From NCBI RefSeq assembly GCF_020520425.1, contig NC_079490.1, positions 5,332,001 through 5,396,000 of the forward strand: DNA of 64,000 nt. Reading direction: 5' to 3'. The notes beneath the pieces are model-generated. The model made no database searches. It was given only the letters and a program-made list of their open reading frames with translations, and was not told the DNA's origin. The translations under genes and the position numbers were made by a program. Shown one piece after another: positions 45,201-57,132 of this stretch; positions within the stretch are counted from its first letter, which is position 1; the number at the start of each line of letters is the position of its first letter. Source of the stretch: Spinacia oleracea (lineage: Eukaryota; Streptophyta; Magnoliopsida; Caryophyllales; Amaranthaceae).

Positions 45201-46019
45201 TTCGGAAAAACTTTCATCTTGACAACTGAAATTGACTCGTTGCTGGTTGGTATTGGCCTGTGCATATGAAGCTGGACCCTTCCATTTCAATATCGTTGGG
45301 ACTGTGCTCTGGGAAAACTTATTCACTGAACGGCTATCAATTAATCCTACTCTCATATCGCAAGAAGAAGTATTTCCTTCATGATCAAGATCTGTCCGAT
45401 AAAAGTCGAGGCCCTTCCCGTAAAAATACTCCGATACGGAGCTTTGACGAAGGATGTTGTTATATGTTATAAATGAGGCTTGACAACAACCAATACCAGA
45501 ACAACCCTTTGTAATGTCAACAATATTATTGACACAAACGGTAGCACACCCCATTAAGATGTTTCCACTCCTATCCTTCAAGTTAACACTGCCGCCACAG
45601 CCCACCACCACGAGAACATTGAACCAATTCGAGAAACGATATGGACTCCCATCAAAGTCAATGCTAACTTTAGATTTACACATGTCACTGAGAGGAATCC
45701 CTACAGTTAATACTTGCTCATCTTCCATCTTATCAATTAATCGATGATTCTTGCCCAGCCAATTAATATCCATCACCTCAAGATTATACATATGCAGGAA
45801 CGGTTTGGGGGAACGAGATGAAGTATCACAAGTGATCTCGTAAGACTTATCGTGGTAACAATTGGGACCAATACCAAAAGGATATGGAATTTTGACATTA
45901 CCACATTGTTCTTTGCAATCAGGCTTGGAAATGGCTGCAGACGAGGATGTTGCTGTCAACTGCAACAGTACTGACTGCAGCAGCGGCAGCAGCAGTAGCA
46001 ACATAAATGACATCTCCAT
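42220..46019 (-). CDS. Wall-associated-kinase-like receptor kinase (WAK-C), intact
   Basis: A plasma-membrane receptor kinase. Three exons (45131-46019, 44907-45023, 42220-43385) join in frame to 723 residues. It has a signal peptide (1 to about 25, Leu-rich), a GUB_WAK region ([20 protein letters not shown]) and a WAK-associated region ending [12 protein letters not shown]. Exon 2 has the Cys-rich [11 protein letters not shown] segment, the equivalent of a degenerate EGF end. The membrane span is about 337-357, followed by the basic stop KKRKEVRRK. Kinase: GQGGQG loop (from 414), Lys 435, HRD Asp 522, DFG 540-542 and [11 protein letters not shown], all present. The first intron is only 107 bp, while intron 2 (43386-44906) is about 1.5 kb and holds a truncated Stowaway MITE. 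The GQGGQG loop distinguishes it and WAK-D from WAK-A/B, so two subfamilies are present. Confidence 0.93.
44498..44743. mobile_element. Stowaway-like MITE, right end lost (WAK-C intron 2)
   Basis: Starts TA|CTCCCTCCGTTTCTGAATAC. The interior matches the elements at 9863 and 47491 (TTGCACTATTCA, then the GCATTGACAAG tail). It breaks off at about CAAACTGTTGCAG without the mirrored GGGAG end. Confidence 0.7.
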
Positions 46020-46505
46020 TGAGAAGCTTTTTTTTTAATTTCTGACAATAGTATAAGCTGTAGCAAAGTATTGTATAAACTAAACAATAATCTTAAGCAG
46101 TACAACTAAGACTTTTCCAGTTTCCTATGACTATCAAACAGGCATTACAACTTTGACTTGTATCCTTCTTTCAGTGTGCGTGTCCCTCCCTGTCCCTTGT
46201 GTCTTTTTCTGCGGAAGACCCAGTCAATAATTGGCTCCCACTGAACAAAATCACGTCAACAAATTCTCTTTATTGTTTTTTGTATACCATACTACAGGCT
46301 GAGTTTGACTTGAGACAGGGTCCAGCTCAATAAGGCAGTTCATCTTACATAACCAAAACAAAATCTACAGAATACAGAATACGTATCCATTGCATTCTCT
46401 TTTTTTTTTTTTATTAGTTGAATACAGCTTCAAGGCTCACCCTTTTCTATTTAAAATTTATACTCGTACTATTTTCTCTGTTTTTATTTTTAAATTCTAC
46501 TATAA
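46020..46505. other. Upstream region of WAK-C
   Basis: Probable promoter of WAK-C (minus strand). No gene seen. Confidence 0.45.
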
Positions 46506-46719
46506 TGCCTGTTCTCTTCACCTTAAAAAAGTATATTTAGTAAAAAAAAAAAAAAAATAAGTTCAACAAAAATAAGTTTTAATAAGTAAGGTTCAGTAAC
46601 TTTAATGAACAAATACAATAGGAAATCAGTAAAAATATGTTTCAATCAATAAAAATTTCAGTAAAAAAATCAAAAAAATAATTTAAGTTCACCAAAATTA
46701 AGGTGAAGAGAACAAGGCG
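46506..46719. mobile_element. MITE, TSD TAA, abutting a second MITE
   Basis: Ends TGCCTGTTCTCTTCACCTTA and, inverted, CGCCTTGTTCTCTTCACCTT; TAA at 46503-46505 and 46720-46722. The interior repeats AATAAGTT/TTCAGTAA words, like the element at 15750. Confidence 0.75.
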
Positions 46720-46722
46720 TAA

Positions 46723-47154
46723 GAGCATGTTTATCAAACACCAATCTTTGGTGTTCAAGAAAGAAAATTGAATAAAAAACAATAAAATAGGTTGAGAGAT
46801 GAGAGAGAAAGGAATAGAGAGTGTGAAACTATTCAAGAATTGGTGTTCATGAACACCAAATGGAAAACCAATTTTATGCATGGAGGGCTTGAAATGTGGC
46901 ATATGGGGGACCAAACAATATTGTTTTTATTTAATTGCAAAGTGAATTTTAGAGATGGTGGGAAAATGATTCATATTTGTAAAATTATGAGGTGCATTAT
47001 ATTAATGACAGGTGTCACCTTGTTTGATGATATTTTTAATGTTTCATAAATGTTGTTGGTGTGAGGTTTGGGGTTGAGGAGAGAGAAAAGATAAATATTA
47101 CTCCGTATTTTATTAGATTGAAGTCTAAAGATTTGGTGTTTAATAAACATGCTC
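46723..47154. mobile_element. Tourist-like MITE inserted in the TSD of its neighbour
   Basis: Ends GAGCATGTTTATCAAACACC and, inverted, GAGCATGTTTATTAAACACC; TAA at 46720-46722 and 47155-47157. 432 bp. Its left TAA is also the right TAA of the 46506 element. Confidence 0.85.
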
Positions 47155-48981
47155 TAACCCACTTTGATTATACGCTCATACCACGTGTGAATAATGTTAC
47201 AACTTACCCAAAGTAAAAGTCATATATTGCTTCCTTATTTTATATTTACTTGAAAAACTTGGACATTTAAACTACTCGCATCAACTTTGTTGAGAAACAT
47301 AGTCATGGGATTGTGTTAGATACGTCTAGTTTTTATAACTTTTACTTTTTTTTTTGGTATAACTTTTACAGGTTTACTTATTGATAGTTGAAGATATTAA
47401 AATTTGATGTTATGCTTTGATAAACGTAAATGTCAAATGGTTACAAGTATGGTAAGAAGAAATAGAGGAAGTACGTAGACATTAATGTTACTCCCTCTGT
47501 CACAAATTACATGCATCAGTTTGACTTTTTGCACTATTCACACAATTCACTTTGACCATATTTTATTAGTAGTATATGAAAACAAATATTAGTATGTAAT
47601 ATATTGTTGGATTCATCTTAATATATATTTTCAAAACATTAACATTTTACAAGTTTTTCTAATCTGTAGTTAAAGATATTGTTCGTCAAAGTTGCATTGG
47701 CAAGCATGTCCAATATTTGACTGGGGCAAGTAATTTGGGACAGAGGTAGTACATACTTTAACTGTTTTTGTTTAGATGTCACACTTCATTTTGGCACAAG
47801 CATTAAAGAGGAGGGAATGAAACTTTCTAAAAACAATAACGCGCTAACTTATGCCTACCCAAAAACGCACTTTCAAAAAGTAATGTGAGAGTAAATAAGG
47901 GTAAAATTAAATTGCATCTTATAAGACATTCCAAAAAGAAAAACGATTCAAATAAAAAAAATCTTCAAAAAGAATTCGTATCAAATAAAAAGGCGGAGGA
48001 AGTATTACAATTCCCTTCCACACAACTTGGTACGTTTACTCTATCTCTATAATACAAGTAATTTATCTCTAAGCAACATACAACTGATACGAAAACAGAC
48101 TTCCCCCGAACAACCTCCTAGAGTCCTAGGGTTACATGCTCCTCTTTGCGGTCTAACTGGATGATCTTACATACTCCACTATTCCACACCTGGAACACCT
48201 ATAATTTATACAGAGTATTAGGTGAACATAAAAGTCGGCATGGTAAAAGATTTAATAAGAAGGAAATATGATTTAAGGAAGGAGGATTTTGGGAAGAAGC
48301 AATTAATTTGATCATTGTCATGAGACAAAAGAGATAGGAATGTGAATCATAATAAGAATCAATAGCTTCCAATAGATTTCCCAGTATTTCTGAAAAGGAA
48401 TCATTATAGGTTTGTAATCTTGAGGGCTATGCATAAGAATTTTTTTTTTAAAAAGCATCAATACCACCTATTAGCATCTGAAATCGTACATTTCAAAATT
48501 ACTACTAGAACTCCCTCCGTCCCAATTTAATCGTCACACTAAGGTTTTCATGGAGTTTTATGTGGTAAATTATTGTAAGCTTATCTATTATAGTTTAATA
48601 GAAAAGTAGGTGAGGTGAGGTGGGAGATAATGGAAAAATATTTTAATTGAATGTGGGAGGATGTGGGACCATAATTTTGGGTAATGGAAAGAGAGAAGTA
48701 ATAAAATATTAGTAGGTCCATGTCATAAAAAGGAAATATGATAGCTAAAGGAAAGGAGAAGAAACTTCAGGTCTAACCAGTAACCACTAAATAGAATTAC
48801 CGGGAAAATCAATTTTAAAAAAAAAAACAATATTCGTTGAAGAAAATGGAATAGCACAAATAAGAAGCACAAACAAGAAACACAAAGATGCAATTGTGGA
48901 TGTAATTCTGAAAAGGTACAAAATGGGTAAAAACTGCATATTCGAACCGGAAATTGCACCAAGAACATTAAAAACCAGATA
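47155..48981. other. Intergenic spacer between WAK-C and WAK-D (contains further MITE pieces)
   Basis: No gene. Apart from the element at 47491, a worn Stowaway-like pair may span about 47209-47474 (GCTTCCTTATTTTATATTTAC and a mirrored AAATAGAGGAAG). A left Stowaway end (CTCCCTCCGTCCCAATTTAA) stands alone at 48511. Confidence 0.55.
47491..47749. mobile_element. Stowaway-like MITE
   Basis: CTCCCTCTGTCACAAATTAC and its mirror GTAATTTGGGACAGAGGTAG, flanked by TA (47489-47490 and 47750-47751). 259 bp, related inside to the elements at 9863 and 44498. Confidence 0.88.
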
Positions 48982-49232
48982 CTTCCTTTGTTCCGTAAAT
49001 ATACCATCTTGTTTTTTATCTATTCATATTAGATCTTTGGTCATCTTTTGTGATTCATACATAAGAAAAATTGTAGTCATGTAAGATATTGTTAGATTCG
49101 TATCGATATATATTTTCTAAATATCAACTTTTATAATTTTTACTTATACATAATTCGAGATATTAAGAGTCAAAGTATGTTTTGGAAAAGTGAAAAGTCA
49201 ACCATGGTGCAATATATGAGGAACGGAGGAAG
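48982..49232. mobile_element. Stowaway-like MITE
   Basis: Begins CTTCCTTTGTTCCGTAAATA and ends ATGAGGAACGGAGGAAG, flanked by TA (48980-48981 and 49233-49234). 251 bp. Confidence 0.85.
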
Positions 49233-49234
49233 TA

Positions 49235-50383
49235 TATGTTTTGGAGGGGTGAGGCCGGGTTTTTCCGGCAATGGGGAAAGGACGATAGGTGGGAAGGGGG
49301 AAGCAATTTTTCCAAAAAAGGAAAAAAAATATGGACTGAACAAGAAAGGTGACTTGGGATCAGCTTGGGATTGTATCTTGCAAAGTTGGGATTAATCTAA
49401 AATAATCAAAGTTGAGCGATACTCGTAGTTTGGGTTTTTCAGTTTTTCCTAAACCTTCCGTTTAGATAGTGAAAAGCCAAAAGCCAACTCCAAAAAGCAA
49501 GTAACATTAGCTTTTCATTTTTGGCGGAAAAGCTGGTTTTTCAGCTAGCTAAAAAGCCAGTTACCAAACAAATTTTTTGAATGTTTGACCAGATTAAAAA
49601 GCCAACAGCCAAAAGCCAACCAAAAAGCCAGCAAAAAGCCAATTGCCAAACAGGGCCATTGTCTACAAAATATATTTTGATAATGTAATGGTCATTAAAA
49701 TAAAGTCGCTCGACTTGTAGCCACGAAGTAATTATTATTTATTATTATCATTATCCCATTGCCTCGAAGAGGCTCCCGAAGAAGCGGGCGGGGTAAGGGG
49801 GGTCGGACGTAGAAGAGGCTCCCGAAGAAGAGGCTCCCTGCAATTGCAGAGAGATTGTTTCCAATTGACCCAAAAGCGATAACAGGACGACAACGGGATG
49901 GCCATCTTCTGCTTCATGAAAAGGAAGCGAAGAGGTTTTAAGAGCCATTTAGGGTATGTAATTAATTGTCACAAGGGCAAGATGCTTGAATACAATATGT
50001 AGATGACTAACATATAAGTTTGGTGGTGATCTTAGCCCAGTGACGATTAATTATGGCCTATTGATTTCAAGAATGTAAGATGAGAAGGATTTGCAGATCT
50101 GTTTAAAGCAAACCATTGAAACCCAACATAATTAACTCCTTAGTGAATCCAATTCAGATCTCTTCCCACAAACACAAAGAGACACAAGTAATATCACCAG
50201 ATTCTCAAAGATAAGCAACAAAACACAATACAATTTATCATTCTTTTTATACGAAGTAAAACATGTGCAACTAATATTATCCAAAAAAACTTCTCCTATC
50301 AAAGAATCATAAAAGATGCAACTTCTGCAGAAAGTAAGATAGAATTAAGATGTAGTGATCAAGAAGTACCTTAAACTGTCATG
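49235..50383. other. Intergenic, 3' side of WAK-D
   Basis: No gene recognised. 49485-49655 repeats AAAGCCAA words and ends CCAAACAGGGCC, which looks like one end of a worn MITE whose partner I could not place. 49755-49840 carries GAAGAGGCTCCCGAAGAAG twice; the minus-strand open frame over it (49751-49948) is unknown to me. Confidence 0.45.
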
Positions 50384-53351
50384 TCAGCTACTGGCCAGAA
50401 GTGGTAGGGCTTCAGTGTAAAAGGAAGTATTAGAACTATTTTCCAGCAAGGATGAGTCTGTACTGAAAGGACAGTCATACTCCATGACAACACACTCACT
50501 CTCCAGACATTCTGCTTGTCTTGGCTTGGACGCATAGGGTGACCTGATTTGCTCAAGCACCACTGCAACTTCTTTCATTGGAGGACGTTGTTTCCCGTTC
50601 AAATTCAAGCATTGCCTAGCTAGGTTAGCCACAGCAATAAACTCCTCTTCCTTGGCTTCTTCATAAATGTGAGTGTCCAAAATATCAGACAGACGGGAAT
50701 TTTCCATGTGAAAGAGGAACTCAGCAGCCAAGCTTGTCCAGCCACCATATTTGTTGGGGAAAATTGCTTTCTTGCCTGTTATGAGTTCAGCAAGGACTAC
50801 TCCAAAGCTATAAACATCACTTTTCTCAGAGAATTGGTTTGATTGGAAGTACTCAGGGTCCAAATAACCATATGTGCCTTGAACACAAGTAGTCACGTGA
50901 GTCTGCTCTATGGTAATGGCCCTTGAGGTTCCAAAGTCAGAAACCTTTGCCCTGTATTTGTCATCCAAAAGTATATTGGATGTCTTGATGTCTCTATGAT
51001 ATATTGGAGCAGAACAGGATGAATGTAGGTATGCCACAGCACATGCTGATTCTGAAGCAATTTGTAACCGCATTATCCAAGTAACATGAAAATCTTCACT
51101 TGGGTCATGAATAAGCTGTTGGAGTGTTCCATTTGGAATGAACTCATAGACAAGGTACGGGACTTCTGTCTCTAAACAACAGCCCAGTAATTTGACAACA
51201 TTCCGGTGATCGACTACAGAAAGAATAACCATTTCATTTATAAATTGCTCCAACTGGATCTTGTCTACCTTCTTAGATATCTTAATGGCTACAATCCTTC
51301 CATCCACTAACATCCCTTTAAAAACTGTACCTTGTCCTCCTTGGCCAAGTATCCTGTCTTTGCTAAAATTGTTTGTGGCTTTCTCTAACTCACAAAAACC
51401 GAAAATTCTACCCTTACCGACAATTCCCTCTCTAGAAGAAATTTGCTGCTGCAACAGTAAACCACCATTTCTCCTAAAGAATTCAGCTTTCTGCTTAACC
51501 TCCTTTATCCTCTTTATCATTCTATAAAGCCAATAGCAAACTAGGAGTAGTATCACTGATCCTGTGCTTATGCTGAATCCTGAAAAGATACCATAAACAT
51601 ATTCACATCAAATAAGCAGGATAATGTTAAGATCTAGAATTACTATGCAGATGGAGAACAATCTGTCAGCTACGACCATGTCTATCTTTAAGGAGCCATT
51701 GACTTCATGACTAGTTCTAACCAAATATAAACCTTAGCTTGTGGACTATCAGTCTGTCACCAGAGAATTAATGGACTTATAGAATTGGAAGATATTGGAC
51801 TTATAGAATTGGAAGATTGAAAAAATAAATTATATAATTTGGGTTGAACAAAATCCATAAAAGAAAAAAAAAAAAATCGTAAATAACTTGCACTTGGACA
51901 TTGGAATTTTCTTGCGAAGGGGTTGCGGTCGGCTAAGCAAGTACAAGTTCCAATGTATCTCCATCGATCATCAAAGATATCATTGTCTTTTGCATCATCT
52001 TCCAAACTGTAAATTCAGTAAACCAAACATATTCACTGAAGTGTCTATTGAAAAGTTTGGTCTTCGCCCGATTTTTCGAAATTACAGAACTATCAAGTGT
52101 CAACTAGGGCGATAAAGTATATTTTATACTTCAAGTTAGCCTGAGGGTTAAATATATCACAAACCATGGGAAAAAGGTTTCGGCAAGCACATTGGATTGC
52201 AGCTTTTGAAGTACTCACCAAGAATGGAACCCAGGTTAAACATCTGATGGTGATGCTTCTCACAATAATAATGTTTCACATTGCCATGTGTTTGATTGGA
52301 AGCACAATCGTGATTGCACTTCTGACATTCTCTGATCACTAAGACAAAACAAAACATAATCAATTAGTTAGTTCGACCTGAAAAGGAGAAATGTTTATAA
52401 AAAAAAAAAATTAATGCTACTCTGCAGCTTACATCGGCATCCATTGGGAATATAGGGGTTTCCTTCGTAAGGGAAGTTACACTGACAACTGCTGTAACCG
52501 CCGTCACAGACGATGTTGTGAGAAGATTTTGGGCTTGCAATACCCCATTCAAGTACCGTTGGGAATGTTTCCAAACTTGACAATTTTCCAGAGAACTTGG
52601 TCAAGGAGCGTATGTCAAGCAAGCCTGCAGTCACATTGCAAATTGGGGTATTGGATAGTGATTCGTAATAAGAATCTATCTTGTAGTAATCAAGGCCAGC
52701 TGTTGTACTTTTTTCTATATAGCCGTCTGTTGGAGATGACAAGAGGGTAGCTTGGCAGCATCCAACCCCATTACAATTGGTCATGTTCTTCTTAGAAGTA
52801 TCATTGGTACATATTGAAGTACATCCAGTAATAATATCTCCGTAGCCATTCTTCAACACAACGTTGGCGCCACAGCCCTCCACTACAAAAACATTGTACC
52901 ATCCTGAAAATCGATATGGACTACCTCGGAGGTCAATGTTCCGATTAAATGGAGTCTTAGCAACATCACCCTTACGACTGTTGCAGATATTATGATGGAT
53001 GTTCCCCACTACTAGTATTTGCTCAGTTGTCTCCTTGTCCGTGTAGTATCCTCCGTACCTTCCACTCCAATTAATGTCCATAACCTCAAGATTGAAACGA
53101 TGCAAGAATAATTTTGGGGGATGAAAAGAAGCATTGCAAATGACCTCATAGGATTCATTATGGCAACAACTGGCACCAATTCCAAAAGGATATGGAATCC
53201 TGACCTCACCACACTGATCTTGGCAATCAGGCTTTGCAATAGGCGGAGCTCCCTGAAAGGAGGAAGACGATACAGTTAGCTGCAGTAATGATTGCAGCTT
53301 CAGAAGCAGTAACAACAGGGATATCATCACTGTTTTATGTTTGTATTGCAT
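50384..53351 (-). CDS. Wall-associated-kinase-like receptor kinase (WAK-D), intact
   Basis: Same family and three-exon plan as WAK-C. Exons 52433-53351, 52219-52338 and 50384-51579 join to 744 residues. A Leu-rich signal peptide is followed by the GUB_WAK region ([20 protein letters not shown]) and a WAK-associated region ending [10 protein letters not shown]. The exon 1 donor follows GCCGAT, so the split codon gives Leu where WAK-C has Val. Exon 2 has [11 protein letters not shown]. Membrane span about 349-366. Kinase: GQGGQG loop (425-430), Lys 446, HRD Asp 533, DFG 551-553, [11 protein letters not shown]. Everything needed for activity is present. An ATG nine codons downstream ([12 protein letters not shown]) is an alternative start with a tighter signal peptide. 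Faces the same way as WAK-C about 4.4 kb away, opposite to WAK-A/B. Confidence 0.93.
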
Positions 53352-53688
53352 AAAATTGATATGACAGTAGTATTACATAGTACAAAATACGCAATAATGT
53401 GCAATGCTTTTACGATTATTACTTATCCAAGGATTAAAAATGTGGTTTTTGCACATTTCTTGGCTGCTCGAATTTTTATTTTAATTTTTTTGGTAAGTAT
53501 AGCTGATATATTCAAAACTTAAAAGACTTGGGTTCTTGCAACTTTTCCAAGTCGTCTCTTTTACCTTTCAACTCCCCTGTCTATATCAATATTCAGCAGG
53601 AATTCAAACTTTGAAGACCCAAACAAGAAATTTTGGTCCCACTGAAGAAATCATACAATATTTGTGGATCTTTGGTATAGCATTCTTA
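53352..53688. other. Upstream region of WAK-D
   Basis: Probable promoter; no further gene seen. Confidence 0.45.
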
Positions 53689-53934
53689 GAGCATGTTTGG
53701 TATAGCTTGGAAATGGAATTATTTACCTAATACCATTACCTAGTCTTTGGTAAGAGAGATGAGTAACACACTCCATTTCCAAAGGTAAACCAATACCACC
53801 AATTTGTTACCTTCCTAACCTCGTAGTAATAAAGTGTTACCCTCCAATCCTCAATTTGATACAAGAGATTGTCATTTCTCCTTCTTAAATGTTTCCAGTC
53901 CATTTCCTTTCCTAAATTCATACCAAACATGCAC
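53689..53934. mobile_element. Tourist-like MITE, TSD TTA
   Basis: Ends GAGCATGTTTGGTAT and, inverted, GTGCATGTTTGGTAT; TTA at 53686-53688 and 53935-53937. 246 bp, no coding capacity. Confidence 0.85.
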
Positions 53935-53937
53935 TTA

Positions 53938-54742
53938 GTTCTTACCAAGCACCTTCACAATCAAACAACAAAATAGTGGTACTCTGGAGTGTGACATTGA
54001 TTTCGACGTTGGCCACAACATTTCTGACGACGCGGTGTTACTTGATAAATACTTCTATTAGCTACAATTGGCCTACTGGGTGTCCTATTATAGAAACTGA
54101 TTCATAATTTCAAGGACTTGTGACTATTGTGGCCATCAAAGAAGTGACTTTTCCGAATTTCCCAACTCAATTGTCTAACCAATTATCTCAGTCAACCAAT
54201 ACCTCCATAGTTTTTTTTTTTACTTTCATCAAATGTGTGTCTTGTTTAACCCATACTTGGCGTTACGAAATAGTGCATCAAACCGTCTTTTACGAGAATT
54301 AAATTCCAGAAATAGAAATGATTAAAAACCCTAAATCAGAGGATTGCATAAATGAAAAATTAGGGTTCAAATCTAGAACCCTAAATCGTGATTGACAAGT
54401 TTATTCACAATTAAACAAGAAGATGACAACAGAACAGAGATAAAATCGGTGAAAGATGACAAACCTGACTTTATTGGATCGTTGCGAAGAAGTTTATGCT
54501 ATGGCCCATGATTTTCTTTAAAAATATGAAGAAAAATCTGATTTGAGACCTGCGTTTTCCTACGGTAAAAATCAGGTGATTAAACAACACACTAACTTAA
54601 TTCAATAGAGTGAAATTGGTGATCTTGGGGAAGCAAATGGCCGGAATGGGTTACATAAATCACACTTTGATAGTTTGATTATGAATAAGCTATTTTTTTC
54701 AATATTGTTAAACAACTTTAAATTTTCAAAATGCCCGACTTT
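53938..54742. other. Intergenic
   Basis: No gene recognised. TTAGGGTT...AACCCTAAATC words at about 54325-54390 look like an old leader sequence but nothing follows. Confidence 0.4.
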
Positions 54743-55078
54743 CTAACTTAACTACCACTATATCGTCCATGTCAATATTAAAATCGGTCTTTTTTTTAAC
54801 AAAGCGGCACTAAACCGCTATCTCAGATAGCGGTAAGTAAACTGCTATCTGAGATAGCGATTTATAGTTTAAATCAAAACTTACAGTGGATAGCGGTTCT
54901 GTATTAAAGCAAATCGCCATCTAAGATGGCGGTTTAATGTATAAACCGCTATCTGAAATAGCGGTTTGCTTTAAAACAAAACTGCCATTTGAGATGGTGG
55001 TTTAACACTGAACCGGGAAAAAAATACTTATCTTTCTCCTTTGTTGACATGGACGATATGGTTGGAATTAACTCAAAC
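54743..55078. mobile_element. TIR element built of five small palindromes
   Basis: Outer ends mirror each other, with TATCGTCCATGTCAA (54761-54775) and its exact inverse (55044-55058); weaker match extends outward about 18 bp. Inside are five near-palindromes of 17-26 bp: the perfect ACCGCTATCT-C-AGATAGCGGT (54814-54834), TGCTATCTGAGATAGCGA (about 54843), AATCGCCATCTAAGATGGCG (about 54912), ACCGCTATCTGAAATAGCGG (about 54943) and CTGCCATTTGAGATGGTGG (about 54982). No coding capacity; transposon class unknown. Confidence 0.7.
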
Positions 55079-55174
55079 AGTAACGTATTCTGGGAATTAT
55101 TAGATCTTTATGCAATATTGAAGGAAATCGCTCATTATGAGTTGATTTTATTATAATGAAGTGTATAGGGTAAA

Positions 55175-55641
55175 CTAGCTTTGGTGCCCGTTCAAAGAAC
55201 GGGGCATTTTATAGTGTTTGTTAAGCCATTTTTTAAAGTGTTAATTTTATTGATGGATTGTGGTTTTAGTTAGAGTATAGTATGATTTATATAGAGGTGA
55301 TCAAATTTCTAAGTTGAAAAAGTATATAAATTATATGGTGAATTAATATTAAGTGTTAAAGAGCGAGATGAAGTAGTAGGGGTTGAATATGAATTCAATG
55401 GTGAATTGATGTTGGATGAAGAAGATGAAGTGGAAGATGGGTTGAAGTTGTGAAATGCTTCGTATAACAAACAACAACGTGAAAAATTGGAAAAAAAATA
55501 AAAAAATAAAAAAAATAATCCATGGATGAAAAAAGGAGGTGACATGTGTCATCTAACAAAAACAAAATCATGGATGAAAGAAGAAGATGACACGTGTCAT
55601 CTAATCATGTATGGTTATCCTTTTTAAATACTAGGTATAGA
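55175..55641 (-). mobile_element. Small non-autonomous Helitron
   Basis: Read on the minus strand it starts A|TCTATACCTAGTATTTAAA and ends with a hairpin CCCGTTCTTTGAACGGG, a short spacer, CTAG|T. These are the full set of Helitron terminal marks. 467 bp; the open frames inside are not conserved proteins. Confidence 0.85.
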
Positions 55642-56591
55642 TTAGGTAAATAAACAATTATAATTGTAATAAAAGAGAGTCGATATTAAAATATTTAAAA
55701 GTAAAAAAGACAAGGATTAAATGATACTATGTACTCCGTAATATATCACCAATGCGTAAGAACGATTTTCAAACAAAAAAATCGCAAACACTTTAACTAA
55801 TACGTTTATCAAAATACAACTTTGACCATAATTGTCTCTAGTTTTTTTTATAAAAAACCTTAAATTTTAGTATTATGAAAGTACATAATGAAATCAATTC
55901 AACGATACTTTATTTGATGACATTTGCTTTTAATAAATTAGTAAAAATATATGGTCAAAGTTGGTATATTAATAGCAAAACTAAAAATGTTGCAATTATT
56001 ATGAAACAGAGGAAATATAATAAAATAAGGGGAGAAATTTTCATAAATAGAAAGTGTATCATTCATTAAAATACGGTTCATTAAGAAAAGTGCACCAATT
56101 ATTTATATCGGGAGGAGTAATAATCAATATTTATTTCTAATATAATTTTTTTTAGTAAATTCAATTCATTAATAAAAGTCATACAACATCTCCTAAAAAA
56201 ACTTCGATTTTAAATTATGCATAGCTAATTGAATCAAACAAAGGAAATATGACTTCAAATTATGCATAACAAATTGAACCCAAAAAAATTTGCCTTCATT
56301 GTAATAATACAGATCGCCGAGGAGATCTTGCAATGTCATTCAGTGTCAATGACTTTTGACCTGTTTAATTAAATCGGTCAACATGACACAACACGTTTTA
56401 TTAAACGGACCGTGCTAATGTTAGTGTCGATGTGTTAACTCGTTTATATTCAACACGAACATGACCAGACAAGATACATTTGTCAACTCTAATCACATAT
56501 GTGAATATTAAACACCATTGTAAATGATAAATCAAGTAAAACTGTGTTGGATTCACCTCGGAATATGGTCATACTTAACCTATATGACTTA
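55642..56591. other. Intergenic, A+T rich
   Basis: No gene. Includes worn MITE-like sequence (AATTATTTATATCGGGAGGAG at about 56096) and an ATTAAACGG/CAACACGA stretch at about 56390-56460 resembling repeat DNA. Confidence 0.45.
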
Positions 56592-56991
56592 GGCCCTGTT
56601 CGGCAAAATTAGCGGTAGCGGGTAGCGGTTAGCGGTTGAGTAGCGGGTAGCGATTAAAGTAGCGAGTAGCGGTGAATAGTAGCGGGTAACGGTTAGCTAT
56701 CAAAGTAGCGGCAACTAATATAAGTGTTCGGTAAAAGTAGCGGTTGATATTATAAAAATAAAAATAAAATCGAGAATATTATTTAAAACTTTATTATAAA
56801 TTTGTCAAACGCTACCCGCTACCTTAAACGCTACTAATTTTAACGTTTGATAAAAGCTACCCAACCGCTACCTCAACCGCTAACCGCTACCTAAATCGCT
56901 ACTTTACCAAACACTTACAAATTTTACAAGTAGCGTCTTGACTAGGTCAAAACGCTACCCGCTACCTCAAACGCTACCGCCGAACACGCCC
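56592..56991. mobile_element. MITE rich in TAGCGGT words, TSD TTA
   Basis: Ends GGCCCTGTTCGGC and, inverted, GGGCGTGTTCGGC; TTA at 56589-56591 and 56992-56994. Left half repeats GTAGCGG(T/G)TAGCG; right half carries the mirrored CGCTACCCGCTACC, so the whole can fold back. 400 bp, PIF/Harbinger-like. Confidence 0.82.
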
Positions 56992-57132
56992 TTAGAAAAA
57001 CTACGAAGAGTAGAATATTTATTTATAATAAACTACAGCATATGATATAAAATAGAAGTTTATATGACTTAGTGAACCTATGAAGAGTAGGATATCGTAT
57101 TTGTAATATAAGTAGTGGCCAACGAATAATAA

